This document shows positions 1 through 5,619 of a DNA stretch of 5,619 nucleotides, piece after piece. Position 1 is the stretch's first letter; each line of letters opens with the position of its first letter. The notes below the pieces were generated by a model. That model worked only from the letters and a program-made list of their open reading frames with translations. It made no database searches and was not told where the DNA came from. Made by a program: the position numbers and the translations under genes. This DNA comes from an uncultured Lentisphaeria bacterium (GTDB lineage: Bacteria > Verrucomicrobiota > Lentisphaeria > Victivallales > Victivallaceae): positions 1-5,619 of the forward strand of contig CASFXO010000195.1 of assembly GCA_949298665.1 (NCBI GenBank), read 5' to 3'.

Positions 1-2985
1 GCCGTCTCCGTTCAGGTCGCCCGCGGCCCCCTGACGCGCGGGATGGAGAATCGGCAGGCGGCGAAGGCGTTTGCCGTCGGCGCCGTCGAAGACCAGATAC
101 ATCCAGGCCGTGGTCCCGGCCACGACCGCCGGGGCGGTGTCCGCATCCAGCCGGGCCGGAAAAATGGTGCGCGGGATGCCCCGGTGGCGTTGATAATAGA
201 CGGTGGGGGCGCGCCAGCGTTCCTTGCCGTCGGCGGCGAGCAGAATGATTTTGCCGGTCTGATCCTGCGGGCCGGGAGCAAGTCCGACGGCCCACTGGAC
301 GGCGCCTTCGGCATCCGGGATCATGGCGGCGGCGGTTATTGGCGTCGCATATTTCTGACGGAGGAGAATCCGGCCGGTTTCGTCCCGGATCTCGAAGGTG
401 CCGTCGGCGCAACCGATCGCGACTCGTTTTTCATGCGCGGCAAGCGCGGTGACGGCGGCGGGGAAGGTCCAGCATTCCGCCGGAGCGGGCATGGCCTTGG
501 GCTCCGGGGAGGCCGGCGGTGCGGGCAGGTCGTTGATGATCGCGGCGAGTTCCTGCGGCGTCCGTTCGGGGAAGGGGGGCGTACGCAGATTGACCGCCAG
601 AAGTCCCTCGGACGTCAGGCGGAAAAAGTCCGCGTCCACCGTCAGATCCCCGATGGTCTGGCGACCGATGCCGAGCAGGGCCGCCTGTCTCCCTTCGCCG
701 CTGCGCCAGAGGCCGGGACGCAGCGACTCGAAACGGCGGGGGGAATCCAGCTGGAAGTCATTGGCGAAAAAAAGGCTTTCTCCTTTTTTCAAATTCGCCT
801 CCCGGCGCTCCGTGACCTGTGCGGTATTCAATCCGCCGGTGGCGCGGTAGCTGTCGAAATAACCTTCTTCCCGGGCATTGCTGCCGTGTTCGAAGGTCGA
901 GCGGACGCACGGTGTGCATTCCGCCGTGCGCAGATGAAAGGTCCGGCCGTTTCGGGTGAAGTCGACTCCGTCCGGGGATTTCCGTTCCGGTTGAGCCTGA
1001 ATCCGCCAGTAGCATTCCGCAATGAAATCGCCGTCCGCTTCGGCCCGTACTTCGTCGATGACCTGAAGCCCGTCTGTTTCGCTGACGGCGATGTGACGGA
1101 TCCAGGTGCTGTGGTTGTAATCTTCGAGCAGCAGGGCGATCAGGGCGCTTTTGCCGTCGGCGGAGGCGGCGGTTCCCGGCAGCTGGGAGACGTTCCGGGG
1201 GGTGGCGGCAGCCTGACTCCAGTGAATGGGCCAGTCGGTGGAACGGTTCTGGAACGTGACATCGAGGCTGTTGTGGTCGATGGGATATTTTTTGACGTAA
1301 TCGCGTTCGGCCAGCCATTCGAGACCGCCGGCGATATAGGAGCAGATGCCGTTGGCGTCGAAGTGACCATGCGGGCCGCCGTTGATGCCGGTCAGATACA
1401 CGTAAACGGCCCGGGCCGGATCCCAGGAACTGCGGAAGACCGCCTTGTCCATCGTGGGCAGGCGGAAGACGTCCGGCATCCGCAGCGCCGTGAGCTTGGC
1501 GGGTGTAACCGGGAAAACCTGCCAGCCTTTTTCCACCGGTGGCGCTTTCGCCGGAGTCCGGTCATCCGGCTCTTCCGGGGTATCCGACGGGCGGATGGCG
1601 GCGGCAACGGCCGCCTGAGGGTCCCGGGAAAATTGCTGAAACAGCTGAAAATAGAATTCGCTTTCCGGATCCGCCAGTTCCCGGCGGCAGCTGTTCAGAA
1701 AGGATCCCATGCCCCCCATCGATTTGCTGACCGGATAGGCGTCGCCGAACCCGGGAGTGCCGCCGAGGGGATTGATCATGGCCTTTGCATACCGCAGATA
1801 GTCGCGGAAGGCGGGATTGTTTCTGATGGAGTCCGCCGTGCCCCTGCCGCTGCCGAGGAGGTAATCCAGCATGCCGTTGAGCACGTGAAATTGATAGGCG
1901 ATCGAATCCTCGGGCGAGGCGATGTGCCGCATCATATCCTGGAAATGGTATTCCGCGATTTCCCGCCACTTGACTGCCGGTTCGTAATCGTAGCGGCGCG
2001 CCAGAAAATCGCCGCAGAAGTACATGGCGCGGATGGCAAAGAGCGGATGGTTGGTCAGATAAGAGTGTTCCCCCTCCCGGAAGAGCCGCCGTGGTAGTTT
2101 CATATCGTTGTCGTTGAAGATGGCGTTGCCGACCATGGCGATCAGTTCCGCGGCGTCCCGCCGGTCCTGTTCGGTGAATGCCGGAGATCCTTCCACGACC
2201 TCCACCGCCGCCGGAATGCGGTGAAAAATGAAATGGGGAGAAACCCCGCGCGGTCCGAGCATGCGCGTGTAGTTTTCCCTCATTCTCCGGAGTTCCGCCG
2301 CGAAGAGTTCGGCGTAGGCGTCATCCCCGGTGCCGCGATAATCCTCCATGATATTGAGAAGTCTTGCGGTAACGGTATTGTTGGCGGTTTCGGCATTCGC
2401 CCCGGCGGCATGGAGTTCGTCCAGTTCTCTGCGGTGTTCCTCCGGCGTCCGGGAGGGGGAGAATCCCTCGCAATCAATGAGATGCGGAATATTTTCCGGT
2501 TTTTCAGAATACAGCCGGAAGAACCGCGCGATGCTTTCCCGCGCCTGTTCCGGGGTGGCGCCGCCCAGATAAACGAGAGCGCATCCCCGGTCCGGGAGAT
2601 CCGGGATGACGCGGATTTCACCATGGGGGGCCGCTTCGCCGGACAGCATGCCGAGTGCCCGCATCCGGGTGAGCCAGGGATGATCAAACGGCGTTCCCGT
2701 CAGAAACAGGGTGCGCCCGGAATCGGCGGCATCCGCCGCGGTCAGCGCCGGCGGCTCCAGTTGCCAGTGTTTTTTGAGTTCCCGGCGGAGCAGGACGGTC
2801 AGTTCCGCCGCTTCGGGGCGTCCGTCGGACAGGATGGCGCAACGGCTCAGGTCGGCGTTGCGCCGGGGGGGCGGGAGAAGGGATTTCTCCGGCAGCGCGG
2901 TCGGTCGGTCCGCCGCCTGTCCGGAGATTGCGGCGGCAGGAACGGTCAACAGTATAAGCAGAATACAAAGAAAACCCCGGTTCAT
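1..2985 (-). CDS. Secreted heparinase II/III-like protein with C-terminal propeller-like region (partial, 3' end missing)
   Basis: The frame is open from the ATG at 2985 to the left edge: 995 codons and no stop, so the C-terminus is missing. Residues 1-25 are a signal peptide (Asn-Arg, then a hydrophobic core, then small residues), predicting export. Residues about 45-160 look like the small alpha/beta domain found before many glycoside hydrolases, ending in YLGGATPEQARESIARFF (139-156). Residues about 160-500 are helix-rich, with N312-H313, H367 and GFGDAYP (D415, Y417), consistent with the alpha toroid of polysaccharide lyases. Residues about 500-800 match the heparinase II/III C-terminal beta-sandwich: HGHFDAN (539-545), GLEWLAERDY (554-563) and Y567-x3-HNSL (571-574). 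After a Pro/Ala-rich linker, repeated strands from about 837 end in DLNGDG (990-995), like PQQ, FG-GAP or VCBS propellers. The family cleaves uronic-acid-containing polysaccharides by beta-elimination; the substrate here cannot be told. The start is supported by AGGAG 5 nt upstream and by the signal peptide. Catalytic activity is not proven. Confidence 0.85.
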   Translation of the reverse strand, partial: MNRGFLCILLILLTVPAAAISGQAADRPTALPEKSLLPPPRRNADLSRCAILSDGRPEAAELTVLLRRELKKHWQLEPPALTAADAADSGRTLFLTGTPFDHPWLTRMRALGMLSGEAAPHGEIRVIPDLPDRGCALVYLGGATPEQARESIARFFRLYSEKPENIPHLIDCEGFSPSRTPEEHRRELDELHAAGANAETANNTVTARLLNIMEDYRGTGDDAYAELFAAELRRMRENYTRMLGPRGVSPHFIFHRIPAAVEVVEGSPAFTEQDRRDAAELIAMVGNAIFNDNDMKLPRRLFREGEHSYLTNHPLFAIRAMYFCGDFLARRYDYEPAVKWREIAEYHFQDMMRHIASPEDSIAYQFHVLNGMLDYLLGSGRGTADSIRNNPAFRDYLRYAKAMINPLGGTPGFGDAYPVSKSMGGMGSFLNSCRRELADPESEFYFQLFQQFSRDPQAAVAAAIRPSDTPEEPDDRTPAKAPPVEKGWQVFPVTPAKLTALRMPDVFRLPTMDKAVFRSSWDPARAVYVYLTGINGGPHGHFDANGICSYIAGGLEWLAERDYVKKYPIDHNSLDVTFQNRSTDWPIHWSQAAATPRNVSQLPGTAASADGKSALIALLLEDYNHSTWIRHIAVSETDGLQVIDEVRAEADGDFIAECYWRIQAQPERKSPDGVDFTRNGRTFHLRTAECTPCVRSTFEHGSNAREEGYFDSYRATGGLNTAQVTERREANLKKGESLFFANDFQLDSPRRFESLRPGLWRSGEGRQAALLGIGRQTIGDLTVDADFFRLTSEGLLAVNLRTPPFPERTPQELAAIINDLPAPPASPEPKAMPAPAECWTFPAAVTALAAHEKRVAIGCADGTFEIRDETGRILLRQKYATPITAAAMIPDAEGAVQWAVGLAPGPQDQTGKIILLAADGKERWRAPTVYYQRHRGIPRTIFPARLDADTAPAVVAGTTAWMYLVFDGADGKRLRRLPILHPARQGAAGDLNGDG

Positions 2986-2990
2986 GGCGA

Positions 2991-2995
2991 CTCCT
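2991..2995 (-). promoter_or_regulatory. Ribosome binding site of the heparinase-like gene
   Basis: On the minus strand AGGAG lies 5 nt before the ATG at 2985. It is a strong Shine-Dalgarno match and fixes this start, which is also the one that gives a signal peptide. Confidence 0.75.
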
Positions 2996-3055
2996 GCAAT
3001 GGACGATGGCATTTCGAACGATTCGGTTCAAGACTTGCCGGAAACAGCAAATGCT

Positions 3056-3084
3056 ACTATAACCGGTCGCCGCAGCTTTTGCAA
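3056..3084 (-). promoter_or_regulatory. Predicted sigma70-type promoter of the heparinase-like gene
   Basis: Reading the minus strand, a -35 box TTGCAA (3084-3079, 4 of 6 matches to consensus) is followed by exactly 17 bp and a -10 box TATAGT (3061-3056, 5 of 6). Transcription should start near 3049, giving a leader of about 64 nt. The gene can therefore be transcribed independently of the GH127 gene upstream. A 10-bp palindrome (AGCATTTGCT, 3055-3046) abuts the -10 box and covers the likely start point, a plausible place for a repressor. The promoter was read by eye and is unscored. Confidence 0.6.
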
Positions 3085-3123
3085 GTGTATCTGCCGTTTG
3101 CAGGGCTCTGATCGACAGGGAAG

Positions 3124-3156
3124 CACGGCCGTCGGACGGCGCCGCCGCCGGCCGTG
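3124..3156 (-). terminator. GC-rich hairpin after the GH127 gene, possible terminator
   Basis: CACGGCCG (3124-3131) and CGGCCGTG (3149-3156) are perfect 8-bp inverted arms around a 17-nt loop that itself contains the palindrome CGGCGCCG (3137-3144). It sits about 35 bp past the GH127 stop. No T-run follows on the minus strand, so it is not a classical intrinsic terminator. It could be an mRNA 3'-end stabiliser, a Rho-dependent or imperfect terminator, or chance in GC-rich DNA. Confidence 0.3.
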
Positions 3157-3190
3157 TTCCCGCCGGACCGGGGGATCGGGCCGGGAGCGA

Positions 3191-5074
3191 TTAATCGTCG
3201 CAGCGCATCCAGACCAGCATTTCCGCCGGACCGCGGTTCTGCCAGAGCGCGTAGGGCACGGCGGTGACCCGGACCGGTTCGGAGGAGACGCTTCCGGGGG
3301 CATAAAGACTTCCGGCGGTCGTGCGGGTTTCCCGCCGGGCCCGGGCGGAAACGGCGACGGTGCCGGGAGGCAGACCGTCCGGCGCGGAGGCCAGGCGGAA
3401 ATCCGGGTCTTGATCCAGAATCAGCTGCGACGGACGGGGGCCGTTGTCGATACTCTCCAGCGCATACACCAGCGGGCCGCGCGTGATGGCGGCGCGTCCG
3501 GCGTTGGCGGCGACGGCGGGATGGCTGCGCAGCAGCCGGACCGGCATGGCGTAATGCAGCGACAACCGGTCGCCGGGGCGCCATTCGCGGTCGATCTTGC
3601 AGAAGCCCCGTTCCATGCGCCCGGAAACGGGGGCGCCGTTGAGCTGGATGCCCACTTCCGGACACCATTCCGGGAGGCGGATGGAGAAGGTGAAGCGGCC
3701 GCTTCCCCGGACGGTTACGGCGACCTCCGGTTCGTACGGATAGCGGCCGGAGACGTCGAATGCGACCGGAGCGCCCGCGGGAGAGCAGACCACGTGCCCG
3801 GCGGCGGGAATGATCAGAGCCGCTTCGCCGTTTCCGGCGAGGAAGCAGAACCGGCCGAGCTGCGGCAGAAACCGGCAGAAACTCGTCGGACAGCAGGAAC
3901 AGTCGAACCACGGCTGGCGTTCCCGGCATTGATGGCCTGAAGTGGCCGTGCTTTCGCTGACCTCCAGCAAATTGCCGTAGAAGAAGCGGTCCCCGGAAAG
4001 GCTCAGGCCGCTCAAGGTGCCGTTGTAGAGACACTTTTCCAGCACCTCCGCGTAATGGGCGTCGCCGGTGTGGCGGAGCATCCGGTCCGCGAAAAAGGCC
4101 AGCGCGATGGCGGCGCAGCTTTCCGCATAGGCCGTGTCGTTCGGCAGATCGTAGTCCATGGTGAAGCATTCGCCGCGCGCCGCCGAACCGACGCCCCCGG
4201 TCAGGTACATGCGGCGGTTTTCGATGTTTTCGAAGAGTTTCCGGCAGCATTCCAGCAGCTCCGCGTCGCCCGCGGCGTCGGCGCAGTCGGCCATGCCGGA
4301 GTAGAGATAGAGCGCCCGCACGGCGTGGCCGACCGCTTCGGTCTGTTCCCGGACCGGGCGGTGGGCCTGACGATTGATCAGCTGGTCGGGGGAGGCTTCG
4401 GTGGGAAATGCTTCGCCTTCCAGCAGAAAATAATTCGGTTCCCGGCCGCGTTCGTCGATGAAGTAGGCCGCGAGTTTCCGGTAACGCGGGTTTCCGGCGG
4501 CGTCGGCGAGTTTGCACAGGGCCAGTTCGATTTCCTCGTGACCGGGGTAGCCGTGGCGCTGTTCCGGGCCGGGGCCGAATTCCCGGTCGATCAGATCGGC
4601 GAAGCGGCAGGCGGCGTCGAGAAAATTCCGGCGTCCGGTCGCCTGAAAGTGCGCCACCGCGGCCTCCATCAGATGCCCGGCGCAGTAGAGCTCGTGCCAG
4701 TTGAAGAGATTTTTCCAGCGGTCCTGCGGATTGATCAGCGTGAAGGGCGGATTGAGATAGCCGTCCGGTTCCTGCGCGGAAACGACCAGTTCCACCAGTT
4801 CCTCCAGCTGCCGGCCGAGTTCCGGCGACCGGGTCAGTTCATAATCCATGGCCAGACCTTCGAGCACCTTGGCCACGTCGGAGGTCCAGTAGACGTGCGG
4901 ACGGTTCGGCATGCCGGGGCGCCATTGCAGCCGGAACATGTCCAGCCGTCCGGTTTCGCGGCAGCGTTCAATGGCGCCGGGCAGAGTGCGTTCGATGCCG
5001 GTGCGGATGCGGGGGGCGAACACCTCGTCCTGCAACCGGACGGCGGGGAGGGGCAGCGATTGATAGAAACTCAT
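3191..5074 (-). CDS. GH127 (DUF1680) glycosidase, probable beta-L-arabinofuranosidase
   Basis: A complete 627-residue protein with a TAA stop. The family hydrolyses beta-L-arabinofuranosides with a zinc-bound cysteine nucleophile; some members act on other pentose-like sugars such as those of rhamnogalacturonan II. Residues 1-405 form the (alpha/alpha)6 barrel: WTSDVAKVLEG (63-73), QEPDGYLN (101-108), NWHELYCAGHLMEA (125-138), GYPGHEEIELAL (175-186), LTGGVGS (291-297), GECFTMDYDLPND (301-313), YAESC (316-320) and DCSCC (391-395). By alignment with characterised HypBA1, E302 is the acid/base, E318, C320, C394 and C395 bind zinc, and C394 is the nucleophile; none is missing. The C-terminal beta-sandwiches carry RLPEW (466-470), RGPLVYALE (532-540) and PYALWQNRG (607-615). 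Length is close to HypBA1 (658 aa). There is no signal peptide, so it is probably cytoplasmic and acts on imported oligosaccharides. An in-frame start at 5233 is rejected because it would overlap the divergent gene and the promoter. Exact substrate is uncertain. Confidence 0.95.
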   Translation of the reverse strand: MSFYQSLPLPAVRLQDEVFAPRIRTGIERTLPGAIERCRETGRLDMFRLQWRPGMPNRPHVYWTSDVAKVLEGLAMDYELTRSPELGRQLEELVELVVSAQEPDGYLNPPFTLINPQDRWKNLFNWHELYCAGHLMEAAVAHFQATGRRNFLDAACRFADLIDREFGPGPEQRHGYPGHEEIELALCKLADAAGNPRYRKLAAYFIDERGREPNYFLLEGEAFPTEASPDQLINRQAHRPVREQTEAVGHAVRALYLYSGMADCADAAGDAELLECCRKLFENIENRRMYLTGGVGSAARGECFTMDYDLPNDTAYAESCAAIALAFFADRMLRHTGDAHYAEVLEKCLYNGTLSGLSLSGDRFFYGNLLEVSESTATSGHQCRERQPWFDCSCCPTSFCRFLPQLGRFCFLAGNGEAALIIPAAGHVVCSPAGAPVAFDVSGRYPYEPEVAVTVRGSGRFTFSIRLPEWCPEVGIQLNGAPVSGRMERGFCKIDREWRPGDRLSLHYAMPVRLLRSHPAVAANAGRAAITRGPLVYALESIDNGPRPSQLILDQDPDFRLASAPDGLPPGTVAVSARARRETRTTAGSLYAPGSVSSEPVRVTAVPYALWQNRGPAEMLVWMRCDD

Positions 5075-5081
5075 GACGGAA

Positions 5082-5087
5082 TTCCTT
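5082..5087 (-). promoter_or_regulatory. Ribosome binding site of GH127
   Basis: AAGGAA on the minus strand, with its AGGA core 8 nt before the ATG at 5074, decides the start. It directly follows a run of eight A (5093-5086) and lies inside the palindrome GGAATTCC (5078-5085). Confidence 0.7.
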
Positions 5088-5104
5088 TTTTTTGGGGATG
5101 ATTT

Positions 5105-5133
5105 ACTATAAAGCGGTGGCATTTTTCCGTCAA
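5105..5133 (-). promoter_or_regulatory. Predicted sigma70-type promoter of GH127
   Basis: On the minus strand TTGACG (5133-5128, 5 of 6) is followed by a 17-bp spacer and TATAGT (5110-5105, 5 of 6), close to the housekeeping consensus. The predicted start near 5099 leaves a short leader of about 24 nt that contains the A-run and the ribosome binding site. A promoter this good would be active by default, so control by the neighbouring regulator could include repression or exclusion as well as activation (inference). Confidence 0.7.
5107..5112 (+). promoter_or_regulatory. Weak candidate -10 box for the AraC-type gene
   Basis: TATAAA on the plus strand (5 of 6) overlaps the GH127 -10 box on the other strand. 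No convincing -35 box lies 16-18 bp upstream, so this is only a candidate. If it is used, the leader of the regulator gene would be about 74 nt and the two promoters would compete for polymerase. Confidence 0.2.
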
Positions 5134-5136
5134 CGG
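5127..5136. promoter_or_regulatory. Palindrome over the GH127 -35 box, possible operator
   Basis: CCGTCAACGG is a perfect 4+2+4 inverted repeat that contains the whole -35 hexamer of the GH127 promoter. A protein bound here would touch polymerase directly. It is short enough to be chance, and AraC proteins more often bind direct repeats. Confidence 0.25.
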
Positions 5137-5178
5137 GATTATCTTGCACAAAAGAGAGACGAATCCGACCTTTCGTAT

Positions 5179-5182
5179 GGAG
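5179..5182 (+). promoter_or_regulatory. Probable ribosome binding site of the AraC-type gene
   Basis: GGAG ends 10 nt before the ATG at 5193, at the long end of normal spacing. A GAGA at 5185-5188 is nearer but is a weaker match. The earlier ATG at 5177 is in another frame. Confidence 0.45.
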
Positions 5183-5192
5183 TCGAGACGCG

Positions 5193-5619
5193 ATGTTTGC
5201 AACGCTGCGGCCGTTGAACGGCGGCCATTTCATCTCCCGCGGGGAAGGGATGCATCCCTGCCGGGTGATTGATTCGGACGAGCTGAAGTTCGTGGTGTCC
5301 GGTACGCTGATGATGTTCGAGGCGGAGCGGCGCTGCGCGGTTCCGCCAGGGGGGGCGCTGCTGCTGCGCGCCGGCCGCCGTCACGGCGGCGCCGGACCGT
5401 ATGCGCGGGACCTGTCGTTTTTCTGGATTCACTTTCACGCGGCTCCGGAGGACTGGCGGATTTTGTCCGCGCTGACGCCCGGACGGACGGTGGCGGATCC
5501 GGCCCGGACCGCGGAATATTGCCGGTTGTATTTGAATGTGCAGCAGGACGGGACGGCGCCGCCGGACAGCGCGCGGCTGCTGCTGGCGCTGATTCTCGGC
5601 GAATGTCTGCGGGCCGCGC
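5193..5619 (+). CDS. AraC-family transcriptional regulator, N-terminal sensor domain (partial, 3' end missing)
   Basis: The first 142 codons are visible and the frame is open to the right edge. The sequence follows the AraC-type cupin ligand-binding domain: G19-M20-H21-P22 with R24 shortly after, then ELKFVVSGTLMMFEAE (30-45), the beta-turn VPPGGALLLRAGRRH (50-64) and DLSFFWIHFHA (73-83), the usual strand before the helical linker that begins near residue 105. Typical members are 270-300 residues with two helix-turn-helix motifs at the C-terminus; that half is not in the window, so DNA binding is inferred from the family. There is no signal peptide; it is a cytoplasmic regulator. It is divergent from GH127 with 118 bp between the starts, the usual layout for a local sugar-responsive regulator of the adjacent gene. 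The ligand is unknown; an arabinose-type sugar or oligosaccharide is a guess from the neighbour. The ATG at 5193 is the best start because the cupin pattern begins soon after it. Confidence 0.85.
   Translation, partial: MFATLRPLNGGHFISRGEGMHPCRVIDSDELKFVVSGTLMMFEAERRCAVPPGGALLLRAGRRHGGAGPYARDLSFFWIHFHAAPEDWRILSALTPGRTVADPARTAEYCRLYLNVQQDGTAPPDSARLLLALILGECLRAA

Noticed and set aside
43..2097. 684-codon open frame on the plus strand
   Set aside because: It lies in exact codon register antisense to the heparinase-like gene, is Gly/Arg/Asp-rich without recognisable domains, and has no promoter or good ribosome binding site. It is a typical GC-rich shadow frame.
2221..3111. 296-codon plus-strand frame
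   Set aside because: It is antisense to the start of the heparinase-like gene and its promoter, in the same codon register, with a low-complexity composition and no family motif.
3124..3156. Hairpin as a definite Rho-independent terminator
   Set aside because: No T-run follows on the minus strand, and the next gene has the same orientation. It is kept only as a low-confidence feature.
2711..3940. 409-codon plus-strand frame bridging two genes
   Set aside because: It runs antisense through the ends of two well-supported genes and the gap between them; its Arg/Gly/Ala-rich product resembles no family.
3057..4517. 486-codon minus-strand frame inside GH127
   Set aside because: It is an Arg/Pro-rich alternative frame overlapping the GH127 coding sequence, which has complete catalytic motifs.
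4055..5101. 348-codon plus-strand frame
   Set aside because: It is a codon-registered antisense shadow of GH127; it would also end across the GH127 start and leader.
5075..5233. Upstream in-frame extension of GH127 by 53 codons
   Set aside because: It would overlap the start of the divergent regulator and the promoter, has no family similarity, and the ATG at 5074 has a good ribosome binding site.
1..5619. CRISPR array, tRNA/rRNA, insertion sequence or phage genes
   Set aside because: No spaced repeats, RNA-gene sequence, terminal inverted repeats or transposase/integrase-like protein was seen; coding density is accounted for by three genes.

Overview
The window is GC-rich (above 60% by eye) and reads as a carbohydrate-degradation locus from a Gram-negative-type bacterium. 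It carries three protein genes: two on the minus strand and one divergent on the plus strand. The combination of a secreted heparinase II/III-like protein ending in a propeller-like region, a cytoplasmic GH127 glycosidase and a divergent AraC-type regulator resembles the CAZyme-rich chromosomes of Lentisphaeria/Victivallales or related PVC bacteria. This placement is an inference from gene style; there is no rRNA or marker gene to confirm it.

Layout. Positions 1-2985 (minus) hold a large gene that runs off the left edge. It has a signal peptide, a small N-terminal alpha/beta region, a helical toroid, a heparinase II/III-type beta-sandwich and the start of a beta-propeller-like C-terminus; 995 codons are visible and no stop. 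Positions 2986-3190 are a 205-bp gap containing a good sigma70-type promoter and ribosome binding site for that gene, plus a GC-rich hairpin just behind the next gene. Positions 3191-5074 (minus) encode a complete 627-residue GH127 (DUF1680) enzyme with all the expected zinc and catalytic residues. Positions 5075-5192 form a compact divergent control region with a near-consensus promoter for GH127. From 5193 to the right edge (plus) lies the N-terminal ligand-binding half of an AraC-family regulator; its DNA-binding domain is outside the window.

How the parts may work together (inference): the regulator senses a sugar and controls the divergent GH127 gene and perhaps the downstream lyase-like gene. 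The secreted lyase-like protein would act on a uronic-acid-containing polysaccharide outside the cytoplasm. GH127 would remove beta-L-arabinofuranose or a related sugar from imported oligosaccharides. The two enzyme genes have separate promoters with the same -10 hexamer and the same 17-bp spacing. I found no RNA gene, mobile element, CRISPR array or large repeat. The long plus-strand open frames across both enzyme genes are codon-registered antisense shadows.
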